Source: an uncultured Collinsella sp. (GTDB lineage Bacteria > Actinomycetota > Coriobacteriia > Coriobacteriales > Coriobacteriaceae). Taken from it: DNA of 13,754 nucleotides. Location: contig CATZMG010000060.1 in the NCBI GenBank assembly GCA_958421655.1, forward strand, positions 1-13,754. Direction: 5' to 3'. Under the pieces are notes generated by a model that saw only the letters and a list, made by a program, of their open reading frames with translations, searched no databases and had not been told where the DNA came from. Below are positions 6,233 through 12,572 of this stretch, one piece after another; position 1 is the first letter of the stretch, and the number at the start of each line of letters is the position of its first letter. The position numbers were made by a program, and so were the translations under genes.

Positions 6233-7276
6233 TTAGCGCTTGCGGGGGACGAGTTTGGTGCGGCGCAGGTGGATCATCTCGGCGGCGATGGAGATGGCGA
6301 TCTCCTCGGGGTCCTCGGCCTCGATGGCAACGCCGATCGGAAGGTGCAGCTCGTCGATCTGGTCCTGCGTAAAGCCTTCCTGCTCCAGGCGGGCACGCAC
6401 AAAGGCCGTCTTGCGGCGCGAGCCCAGACAGCCCAGGTAGGCAGGCTTGGCGCGCATGGCCTGAATCACCACGTCGATATCGGACTTGTGACCCGCCGTG
6501 GCGACGACCACCAGGTCGCGCGGGCCGATGGGGCACAGCTCGCTCAGGTTCTTGTAATCGACCAAGCGACGATCGTAGACACCGGGCACCCAATCGGGGG
6601 TCAGCGTGCCGGGGCGGTCGTCGCACGCCACGACGGCAAAGCCCGCCGCCGTGAGCACCCGCGCCGTCGCGGCGCCCACGTGGCCGCAGCCAAAGATATA
6701 GGTCAGGCCCTCGGGGCAGAGCGTCTCGATGTGCGCGGGAGGAATCTCGGAGGCGGCGTTTGTATAGGTAACCTTACTCCCCTCCTCCACCAGCGAAAGC
6801 CCGGGGCAACCCGCAATGGTGCGGCGCGATTCCTCGCCATGGTATTCAGTAGCGTCGCTTTCGAGCGCGCTTGCGATAAACGGCTCAAAGTCGATGACGA
6901 AGTCGCCGATACGTCGATACGTCAAGACGTCGGCAATTTCCTGGAACAACTGTGCCTGGATCGCATCCAGATGCAGATAGCACAGGCAGATGGCTCCGCC
7001 GCAGATCATACCGGTATCGGAGTTCTCGCCGCCCATGGTGTAGCGGACCAGACGCGATTGCCCCGCGGCCAGCAGCTCTCGCGCCTCGTCCAGCGCAAAA
7101 AGCTCGATCTTGCCGCCGCCGATGGTGCCCGCCTGGCTACCGTCGGCAAAGACGGCCATCCAGGCGCCCACGCCGCGCGGCGACGACCCCGCCGTGCCGG
7201 CCACGACCACGAGCTCGCACGTCTCGCCAGCACGCAGGGCGACAAGCGCCGCATTCACAACATCGAGCTTTTCCAT
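6233..7276 (-). CDS. xdhC: XdhC/CoxI family molybdenum-enzyme maturation factor
   Basis: XdhC-family proteins bind the molybdenum cofactor, support its sulfuration and deliver it to xanthine-dehydrogenase-type hydroxylases; they are not part of the final enzyme. The 347-residue protein has the N-terminal XdhC/CoxI domain with GSSPRG (31-35 region), TIGGGKIE (51-58) and GMICGG (89-94). The C-terminal Rossmann domain follows, with YIFGCGHVG (193-201), LGSRRKT (284-290) and the end motif EDPEEIAISIAAE. ATG at 7276 has AAGG just upstream and lies 9 bp after the yqeB stop, so the two form an operon. The setting with yqeB, yqeC, mocA and ygeW/ygeY marks it as the SDMH-associated type. The exact client enzyme is not in the window. 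Confidence 0.9.
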   Translation of the reverse strand: MEKLDVVNAALVALRAGETCELVVVAGTAGSSPRGVGAWMAVFADGSQAGTIGGGKIELFALDEARELLAAGQSRLVRYTMGGENSDTGMICGGAICLCYLHLDAIQAQLFQEIADVLTYRRIGDFVIDFEPFIASALESDATEYHGEESRRTIAGCPGLSLVEEGSKVTYTNAASEIPPAHIETLCPEGLTYIFGCGHVGAATARVLTAAGFAVVACDDRPGTLTPDWVPGVYDRRLVDYKNLSELCPIGPRDLVVVATAGHKSDIDVVIQAMRAKPAYLGCLGSRRKTAFVRARLEQEGFTQDQIDELHLPIGVAIEAEDPEEIAISIAAEMIHLRRTKLVPRKR

Positions 7277-7285
7277 TGCCGCCTT

Positions 7286-8080
7286 CTATCCTCTAAAGAT
7301 ATCGGTGAGCATAGCGAGTGCCTCGAGCACGCCGCCGCCGACCGACGTCGCCTTGTCCGAAATGTAGTTGATATAGCTGGCATCGCCGCGCGGATCGACA
7401 TCGGCGCATTTAAAGCCCTCAGTCACCTGCACGCCGTTCGCCAAAAGCCCGCGCAGACAGCCATCGATCTGCGTGCACATGGGCGAATCGCCCGCATACC
7501 CGATCACATCGCCGGCACTCACGATGTCGCCGATCACATGGTCGGACCTAAACACGCCGGCGGCGGGGCTGTGGATAACACGCTCTTTGCCATATCCGGC
7601 GATGACGCCCGGCACGCCCGTGTTGGGCTGGGGCGAACCTTGGGTAATGACACGGCCCAGGAAATGCCCACGCATGGTTTCGATCACGGCGTCGCAGTCA
7701 ACCGGCGCGGTGAAGCCCGGCCCCACGGCGATGACGGCAGGAGCCATGTCGCGCGTGGTACCCAGATTGCGCTTGGCCAGAATTGCGTCGACCACAGCCG
7801 CGGGCTTCAGTTCGTCGAGCATCTGTGCCTGGGGGTCCACCAACACGGCGACATCCCCCGCCTCGGTAATCTCAAGCGCCTCGGCCGACGTCTGCGCCAG
7901 GCGAGCGCGAATGCCCTCGACCTGGACCTCGCCCAGGCGAATGGCCTCGCAAAAACTGATTGTGCGACGGATGCACGTGGGAACCGCGATATCGGCCATG
8001 ACAACTGACACGCCGGCGCGCACCAAGCGAGCGGCGACGCCCGTGGCGATATCGCCGGCGCCGCGAACATAAACGAGCAT
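7286..8080 (-). CDS. yqeB: Selenium-dependent molybdenum hydroxylase system protein YqeB (EF2563 family)
   Basis: YqeB belongs to the EF2563 family, found next to selenium-dependent molybdenum hydroxylases and thought to help mature or insert their labile selenium/molybdenum centre; its chemistry is not settled. The 264-residue protein starts MLVYVRGAGDIATGVAARLV, a nucleotide-binding-like GxGDIA turn. It carries the family stretches TCIRRTISFCEAI, VIAVGPGF, NTGVPGVIAGYGKERVI and SPAAGVF, and ends GGGVLEALAMLTDIFRG. ATG at 8080 has GGGAGG upstream (GGAGG ends ten bases before it). It is the first gene of a two-gene unit with xdhC and is divergent from yqeC. A homologue name from E. coli is used; orthology is by appearance. 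Confidence 0.88.
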   Translation of the reverse strand: MLVYVRGAGDIATGVAARLVRAGVSVVMADIAVPTCIRRTISFCEAIRLGEVQVEGIRARLAQTSAEALEITEAGDVAVLVDPQAQMLDELKPAAVVDAILAKRNLGTTRDMAPAVIAVGPGFTAPVDCDAVIETMRGHFLGRVITQGSPQPNTGVPGVIAGYGKERVIHSPAAGVFRSDHVIGDIVSAGDVIGYAGDSPMCTQIDGCLRGLLANGVQVTEGFKCADVDPRGDASYINYISDKATSVGGGVLEALAMLTDIFRG

Positions 8081-8121
8081 TCCCGGGGCACCTCCCTGTG
8101 CTACGGTTTGAGCAGAGCAAA

Positions 8122-8136
8122 AGCGGTTCGACCGCT
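8122..8136. promoter_or_regulatory. Inverted repeat in the yqeB/yqeC divergent region (candidate operator or leader hairpin)
   Basis: AGCGGT-TCG-ACCGCT is a perfect 6-bp dyad with a 3-bp centre in the 102-bp region between the divergent starts. It lies about 40 bp upstream of the yqeB start, inside the predicted yqeB 5' leader, and upstream of the AT-rich yqeC promoter region. It could be an operator for a regulator serving both sides, or a small hairpin in the yqeB leader. No regulator gene is in the window. Confidence 0.35.
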
Positions 8137-8139
8137 ACT

Positions 8140-8170
8140 CTGATGATTATTTATTATCACAGTATTATAC
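8140..8170. promoter_or_regulatory. AT-rich bidirectional promoter between yqeB and yqeC
   Basis: This is the most AT-rich stretch in its neighbourhood. The near-palindromic GTATTATAC (8162-8170) reads as a perfect -10 TATAAT on the minus strand (8169-8164), toward yqeB, and as TATTAT (8163-8168) on the plus strand, toward yqeC. No good -35 accompanies either; the best plus-strand one is CTGATG (8140-8145) at 17-bp spacing. If used toward yqeC, the leader would be only about 8 nt. Assigned from composition and -10 match only. Confidence 0.4.
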
Positions 8171-8182
8171 GGCGGTGAACAG

Positions 8183-8917
8183 ATGGAAACGGTTAGCGGC
8201 AATCTTGCCTCGGCGCTCAGGATCGAGCCGGGCATTACCGCGATTATCGGCAGCGGCGGCAAGTCGACGTTGCTGAAAACGCTGGGTCTCGAGCTCATGC
8301 GCGCCGGCGGCGGGGTGCTCCTCTGCACCACCACGCACATGTTTCCCGTCGCCGGCGTCCCGTGGGACGGGTCGAATCGTCGCCTGGGTGCCGCACCTTG
8401 GAAGCCGGGTGCCGCGCATGTTCCCGGCTGCACCTGTGAGGCGTGCGCGGGACTTGCCCGCGGGAGTATTTGCCAGGCGGGTGTCTTAGACCCGGAAACA
8501 GGCAAGCTCTCCGCACCCGCCGAGCCACTCAACGAGCTGGCACAGCGCTTTGACTACGTGTTGGCCGAGGCGGACGGCAGCAAGCGGCTCCCGCTCAAGG
8601 CGCACGCCGCCTGGGAGCCGGTGATTCCCTCTGGCACGGCAAACGTTGTCTGGGTCGTCGGCGCCTCGGGACTGGGCAAACCCGTCGCCGAGGTTGCCCA
8701 CCGCCCCGAGCTCTTTTGCGAGCGTTGCGGCTGCGAGCTCACCGACATCGCCACGCCCGAGCGCGTCGCCCAGGTGCTCAATGCCGAGCTGCGGATGCTG
8801 AACCTCAACAATGCCCGTATCATGCTCAACCAAGTCGACACGCTCAGCGACCCCACGATGGCAGATCGCTTCGAGGCAGCCCTCAACCGCCCCCTCATCG
8901 CCACCAGCCTCAAGTAG
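8183..8917 (+). CDS. yqeC: Selenium-dependent hydroxylase accessory protein YqeC
   Basis: YqeC is a putative nucleotide-binding accessory protein of the SDMH system; its reaction is unknown. The 244-residue protein has a P-loop-like IIGSGGKSTLL (21-31), LLCTTTHMF (46-54), and the family stretch LAEADGSKRLPLKAHAAWEP (127-146) followed by VIPSG. The end carries MLNQVDTLSD, typical of a nucleotide-binding fold. Cysteines cluster twice: 83, 85, 88 and 97, then 179, 182 and 184, which may bind metal. It is the only plus-strand gene, divergent from yqeB. The ATG at 8183 has only a weak ribosome-binding site (GGCGGTG). A palindromic repeat follows its stop by 16 bases. Confidence 0.88.
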   Translation: METVSGNLASALRIEPGITAIIGSGGKSTLLKTLGLELMRAGGGVLLCTTTHMFPVAGVPWDGSNRRLGAAPWKPGAAHVPGCTCEACAGLARGSICQAGVLDPETGKLSAPAEPLNELAQRFDYVLAEADGSKRLPLKAHAAWEPVIPSGTANVVWVVGASGLGKPVAEVAHRPELFCERCGCELTDIATPERVAQVLNAELRMLNLNNARIMLNQVDTLSDPTMADRFEAALNRPLIATSLK

Positions 8918-8933
8918 CCGGCCCCATCTCGTC

Positions 8934-9000
8934 AGTTGCGGTGAAATACGGACTGTTTGGCCGCCTAACGGCCGCAAACAGTCCGTATTTCACCGCAACT
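8934..9000. repeat. Palindromic interspersed repeat, copy 2 (between convergent yqeC and hyuA)
   Basis: Arms 8934-8958 and 8976-9000 are perfect 25-nt inverted copies, with a 17-nt GC-rich centre (GGCCGCCTAACGGCCGC) that can itself form a 5-bp stem. It matches copy 1 at 6149-6215 in both arms. It sits between the convergent stops of yqeC (8917) and hyuA (9027), where a bidirectional transcription end would be expected. No T-run follows on either side, so it is not a standard Rho-independent terminator. A role in blocking 3' exonucleases or polymerase is possible. Confidence 0.88.
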
Positions 9001-9026
9001 GCGGAGGGGACACGGCATCTTTGCTG

Positions 9027-10394
9027 CTAGCGGGGGACGTAGCGGCCGGGTTGGGCTCCGGTGGGCTCGCCGTCGCGTGCCGCCAGCACGCCGTTCACAA
9101 ACACGGCTTTGGCGCGGCCATGTGCCTCAAAACCCTCGAGCGGCGTGTAGTCCACGGCCTGATGCTGCGTCGCCGCGCGAATGGTCCAGCGCGCCTGGGG
9201 ATCCCACACGCACACGTCGGCATCGGCACCCTCGGCAAGACAGCCCTTGCGCGGGTACATGCCAAACACGCGCGCCGGGTTCTCGCTCATCAGGCGGCAG
9301 AGGTCCTCGGGGCCCAGTTGCCCCTCAAAGCTCGTGGCGATCGCGACGGGACGATGCTCCACGCCGGGCCCGCCGTTGGGAATCGCGCGGAAATCGTCGC
9401 GCCCGCGGTCCTTTTGCCCGTGCAGGTTAAAGCTGCAATGATCGGTTGCAATAGTATCGATCTCGCCAGCCACAAGCGCCTCGCGCAACGCGGCACGGTC
9501 ACCGGCATGGCGCAGCGGCGGGCTCATCACGTACTTGGCGCCCGCAAAGCCGTCCTCGCCCTGTTCCAGATAGCAGGTGTCGTCGAGCATCAGATACTGG
9601 GGGCAGGTCTCGACATAGATATTCTTCTGCCCGCGCGCTTTGGCAGCACGGATGGCCTCGAGCCCCAGCTTGGTCGAAAGGTGCACCACGTTGACCGGAG
9701 CGTCCCCGGCCAGGTGCGCCAGATACAGCAGGCGGCTCACGGCCTCACCCTCGCACACGTCCGGACGGCTGAGCGCATGGCCCTCGGGCCCGTGGATGCC
9801 CTGCTCAAACACGCGCTTCTGCAGCGCATTCACCAGCGTGCCGTTCTCGCAATGCACGCACAGGATACCGCCCACGCGCTTGAGCTCCTCCAACACCTCG
9901 AGCGTCTCGGCATCGTCCAAGCGCAGGTGGTCATAGGCAAAGTAGGTCTTAAACGACGACACGCCCGCCTCGCGCATGGCCGAAAGATCGGCGCGGTTGC
10001 GCTCATTCCACTCGGCGAGCGCCATATGAAAGGCGTAGTTGGCGGTGCAGGTGCCGTCGGCGCGATGATGCCACTCGACCAAGGCATCGGGCATGGTCAC
10101 GCCGCGATCGGCCGTCGCGTAGTCGACGATGGTCGTGGTACCGCCGCAGGCAGCCGCACGTGTGCCGGTCTCAAAGCTATCGGCCGTCCAGTCCATGCCG
10201 GTCCAGCACTGCATGTGCGTGTGCCCATCGATAAAGCCCGGGAACACCCAACAGTCCGTGGCGTCCTGGACGGTATCGTCCTCGCCCGGCTCAATCGCCG
10301 CGGCAATCCGCACAATCTTATCGCCCTCCATGGCAAGGTCGGCGCGGCGAAGCCCCTGGGGCGTCACGAGCGCGCCGTTTTTGATGATGATCAT
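9027..10394 (-). CDS. hyuA: Hydantoinase/dihydropyrimidinase family amidohydrolase (HyuA/YgeZ type)
   Basis: A cyclic-amide hydrolase of the D-hydantoinase/dihydropyrimidinase family; in SDMH clusters it is proposed to open a ring of a purine-derived intermediate. The 455-residue protein keeps the whole binuclear metal site: GHTH (His58, His60), the carboxylated lysine in SFKTYFAY (Lys149), HCENG (His181), NVVHLS (His238) and ATDHCSF (Asp318). The start ATG at 10394 has TAAGGAGC upstream and lies 9 bp after the mocA stop, so mocA-hyuA are one unit. E. coli HyuA acts as a phenylhydantoinase in vitro; the substrate here is inferred from context. An allantoinase or plain dihydropyrimidinase is less likely given the neighbours. 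Confidence 0.88.
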   Translation of the reverse strand: MIIIKNGALVTPQGLRRADLAMEGDKIVRIAAAIEPGEDDTVQDATDCWVFPGFIDGHTHMQCWTGMDWTADSFETGTRAAACGGTTTIVDYATADRGVTMPDALVEWHHRADGTCTANYAFHMALAEWNERNRADLSAMREAGVSSFKTYFAYDHLRLDDAETLEVLEELKRVGGILCVHCENGTLVNALQKRVFEQGIHGPEGHALSRPDVCEGEAVSRLLYLAHLAGDAPVNVVHLSTKLGLEAIRAAKARGQKNIYVETCPQYLMLDDTCYLEQGEDGFAGAKYVMSPPLRHAGDRAALREALVAGEIDTIATDHCSFNLHGQKDRGRDDFRAIPNGGPGVEHRPVAIATSFEGQLGPEDLCRLMSENPARVFGMYPRKGCLAEGADADVCVWDPQARWTIRAATQHQAVDYTPLEGFEAHGRAKAVFVNGVLAARDGEPTGAQPGRYVPR

Positions 10395-10403
10395 AATTGC
10401 TCC

Positions 10404-11018
10404 TTATTGATTGATGCAGTTGGCCACGCGATCAAAATACGAGCAGGCGGCAATATGCTCTGTTATGCAGCGCTGTCCCTTGACGGTATCGACGTCCCAC
10501 AGCTCGTAGGCACGCGCCTCGACCAGCACCACGTCGGTACGGTCCTTGAGGATCGAGCCCCCGCCGTCCTTGCCCTCAAGACGTATGAGCGCATCGAACA
10601 GTTCCGCCGGAAAGAGCACCGGACTCGAAGGCTCACCGTTGCACGCAAGACGTACCGGATGCTTGCGGCCACGCTCATCAAACGTGCGAACCATGGCCTC
10701 AAAAGAATCCGAACTCACGAGCGGCTGGTCGCCCGGCAAAAAGAGGCAACCTTTCCAGTTGCGTTCGACTCCCCATGAAAGGCCCGCACGGACGCTTTCG
10801 CTGCGCAGCTCGCCATCGTGCAGCACGCACGGGCAATGCTTGTCCTCGCAAATCTGGGCGACCTCGGGCCAACGCGTCGAAACCACGACGTCAAAGCCCC
10901 GGGGAACCGAATCGATGGTCCGGGCAATCAGCGGCTCGCCATAGATATCGGCAAGCATCTTGTTAGAGCCAAACCGCTTGCCCTCGCCCGAAGCCATAAT
11001 GACGCATCCAAGTTTCAT
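10404..11018 (-). CDS. mocA: MocA-type molybdenum cofactor nucleotidyltransferase (SDMH-associated, YgfJ-like)
   Basis: Predicted to transfer a nucleotide (usually CMP) onto the molybdenum cofactor, as MocA does for xanthine-dehydrogenase-family enzymes. The 204-residue protein shows the nucleotidyltransferase signature MASGEGKRFGSNKML (8-22), LPGDQPLVS (94-102), SSPVLFP (131-137), GGGSIL (152-157) and DVDT (175-178). The ATG at 11018 has GGGAGG seven bases upstream; an upstream in-frame start at 11072 would add 18 residues with no family character and was rejected. It is separated from ygeW by a strong terminator, so it probably has its own promoter in 11019-11105, where no clear -35/-10 pair was seen. 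mocA and hyuA are 9 bp apart. Confidence 0.85.
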   Translation of the reverse strand: MKLGCVIMASGEGKRFGSNKMLADIYGEPLIARTIDSVPRGFDVVVSTRWPEVAQICEDKHCPCVLHDGELRSESVRAGLSWGVERNWKGCLFLPGDQPLVSSDSFEAMVRTFDERGRKHPVRLACNGEPSSPVLFPAELFDALIRLEGKDGGGSILKDRTDVVLVEARAYELWDVDTVKGQRCITEHIAACSYFDRVANCINQ

Positions 11019-11105
11019 GGTGATACCTCCCCTGAAACCATCGTACCCACAACTCGCGCCGCGGGCATCCACATCGAAAGCGCTTATCCCGCACGCCCGC
11101 GATGC

Positions 11106-11145
11106 AAAAAGGGGGCACCCCGCCGGTTGGCAGAGCGCCCCCTTT
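11106..11145 (-). terminator. Rho-independent terminator after ygeW
   Basis: On the minus strand AAAGGGGGCG (11145-11136 area) pairs with the downstream GCCCCCTTT around a loop of roughly 20 nt, and is followed directly by a T-run (TTTTT, 11110-11106). It starts about 24 bases after the ygeW stop. It should end the ygeY/ygeW transcript ahead of mocA. On the plus strand only three T follow, so it acts mainly in one direction. Confidence 0.85.
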
Positions 11146-11168
11146 ACATAGCTTACCTCAGCCCGGCT

Positions 11169-12371
11169 TTAGGCCTGGAGCCAACGGGCGGTGTTGCGCT
11201 CGTCGAGGGCCTTGAGGGTAGCGGCGGGATCGGCAACCTTCTGCAGGAACATCATGGCAGCGATGGCGTACGGCTTGTAGCTGGCCTCCTTGTACATGCC
11301 CACGCGGTGCATGTCGAAGACGTCGGCGTTAACCTCGCCGTGCTCGCAGGAGACACCGGAGATGTCGGCGGGCAGCGGGTGCATAAAGATGGTGTCCTGG
11401 CCGTTGGCAGTCTTCTCCATGAGCTCGGTCGTGGAGCACCAGTCCTGGTGGGTGGCGTTCTGGGCGAGCAGCTCCTTCTCGAGCGCAGCGATGCCGGCGT
11501 CGTCGCCCTCGGCGTACAGATTGGTACGCTTCTCCATGGCGGCAAACGGAGCCCAGCTCTTGGGGATCACGATGTCGGCGCCCTCGAAGGCCTCGGCCAT
11601 GGTGTTGACCTGCTTAAAGGTGGTGCCGGACTCGGCGGCATAGCCCTTGGCGCGCTCGACGACCTCGGGCATGAGGTCGTAGCCCTCGGGGTGAGCCAGG
11701 GTGACGTCCATGCCAAAGCGGGGCAGCAGGCTGATCAGCGACTGCGGGCAGGACAGCGGCTTGCCGTAAGAGGGCGAATAGGCCCAGGTGACGGCAACCT
11801 TCTTGCCCTTGAGGTTCTCGAGGCCACCAAACTCGTTGATGAGGTAGAGCATGTCGGCAGAGGACTGCGTGGGGTGGTCGGAATCGGACTGCAGGGAGAT
11901 GAGCGTGGGACGGTGATCCAGAACGCCGTCCTCGTAAGCCTGCTGCACGGACTCGGAGACCTCGGCCATGTAGGCGTCGCCCTTGCCGATGTACATGTCG
12001 TCGCGGATGCCGATGACGTCGGCCATGAAGGAGATCATGGTAGCGGTCTCGCGGACGGTCTCGCCGTGAGCGATCTGGGACTTCTTCTCGTCCAGGTCCT
12101 GCAGCTCAAGGCCGAGCAGGTTGGCGGCCTTAGAGAAGGAGAAACGCGTACGGGTGGAGTTGTCGCGGAACAGGGAGACGGCCAGACCCGAGTCGAAGAT
12201 CTTGGACGAGACGTTGTTCTCGCGCAGCTCGCGCAGGGCGTCGGCAACGATGTAGAGAGCCTTGAGCTCATCGGTGGTCTTGTCCCAGGTGTGCAGGAAG
12301 TCGCTGCCGTACATACCCTTAAAATCGAGGCCGTTCAGCTGCTCGACGAGCTCGGTAAACTTAGCGTCCAT
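11169..12371 (-). CDS. ygeW: Transcarbamylase of the purine/SDMH cluster (YgeW, knotted carbamoyltransferase family)
   Basis: A carbamoyltransferase related to ornithine and aspartate transcarbamylases, but of the YgeW type, whose amino substrate was long unknown; in purine clusters it is thought to handle a carbamoylated intermediate, perhaps yielding carbamoyl phosphate. The 400-residue protein has the carbamoyl-phosphate loop STRTR (72-76), HPTQS (166-170) and the C-terminal substrate loop HPLPADISG (331-339). The start ATG at 12371 (MDAKFTELVE) has AAAGGAC upstream; an in-frame extension to 12557 would add 62 residues of non-family sequence and is rejected. It is followed by a terminator and preceded by a 201-bp structured gap after ygeY. 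Confidence 0.9.
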   Translation of the reverse strand: MDAKFTELVEQLNGLDFKGMYGSDFLHTWDKTTDELKALYIVADALRELRENNVSSKIFDSGLAVSLFRDNSTRTRFSFSKAANLLGLELQDLDEKKSQIAHGETVRETATMISFMADVIGIRDDMYIGKGDAYMAEVSESVQQAYEDGVLDHRPTLISLQSDSDHPTQSSADMLYLINEFGGLENLKGKKVAVTWAYSPSYGKPLSCPQSLISLLPRFGMDVTLAHPEGYDLMPEVVERAKGYAAESGTTFKQVNTMAEAFEGADIVIPKSWAPFAAMEKRTNLYAEGDDAGIAALEKELLAQNATHQDWCSTTELMEKTANGQDTIFMHPLPADISGVSCEHGEVNADVFDMHRVGMYKEASYKPYAIAAMMFLQKVADPAATLKALDERNTARWLQA

Positions 12372-12414
12372 GGAAATGTCCTTTCTAAAGATGAAACGAT
12401 CGCAGTGAGTAGAT

Positions 12415-12454
12415 GTGCTCCGGCATGCGCGTGTGGCTAGAACATGCAGAGCAC
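12415..12454 (-). promoter_or_regulatory. Two-part hairpin in the ygeW leader
   Basis: In minus-strand RNA, GTGCTC (12454-12449) pairs with GAGCAC (12420-12415), and inside it GCATG (12447-12443) pairs with CATGC (12427-12423). The two stems are split by a small internal loop (one against two bases), and the terminal loop has 15 nt. The structure ends about 43 bases before the ygeW start. It may be a leader element or an RNA-processing site. It matches no riboswitch class that could be recognised by eye. Confidence 0.45.
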
Positions 12455-12489
12455 CATGACGAGGACCCGCCACCGTTGAGGAAGCATGG

Positions 12490-12517
12490 GAGATAACGAC
12501 CGCGGGCCCCAAGTCAA
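12490..12517 (-). promoter_or_regulatory. Weak candidate promoter between ygeY and ygeW
   Basis: TTGACT (12517-12512, 5 of 6 to the -35 consensus) is followed after 16 bases by TATCTC (12495-12490, only 3 of 6 to TATAAT). It would give ygeW its own transcript with a leader of about 110 nt that includes the hairpin at 12415-12454. The poor -10 keeps confidence low. Confidence 0.3.
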
Positions 12518-12525
12518 CAGGAGGC

Positions 12526-12550
12526 GCCGGGGGCATAAACTGTCCCCGGC
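12526..12550 (-). promoter_or_regulatory. GC-rich hairpin just after ygeY
   Basis: GCCGGGG (12550-12544) pairs perfectly with CCCCGGC (12532-12526) over an 11-nt loop, 22 bases after the ygeY stop. No T-run follows (GCCTCCTG), so it is not a canonical terminator. It could be a 3'-end stabiliser for ygeY mRNA, a partial terminator, or a processing site between ygeY and ygeW. Its GGGGACAG segment recalls REP-like elements of other bacteria, but only one copy is seen here. Confidence 0.45.
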
Positions 12551-12572
12551 TCAACAAAATCGAGGAATGGGA

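Noticed and set aside
6149..9000. The two palindromes considered as a CRISPR or as ends of one insertion sequence
   Set aside because: They are 2.7 kb apart with ordinary metabolic genes between them, have no spacers, and no transposase or integrase lies between them. Each copy is itself a full palindrome.
11019..11072. 18-residue N-terminal extension of mocA
   Set aside because: The conserved MKLGCVIMASGEG start lies at 11018 with GGGAGG seven bases upstream, and the extension includes that ribosome-binding site.
12372..12557. 62-residue N-terminal extension of ygeW
   Set aside because: The extension translates the intergenic hairpins and has no family similarity. The ATG at 12371 has a ribosome-binding site and the expected N-terminus.
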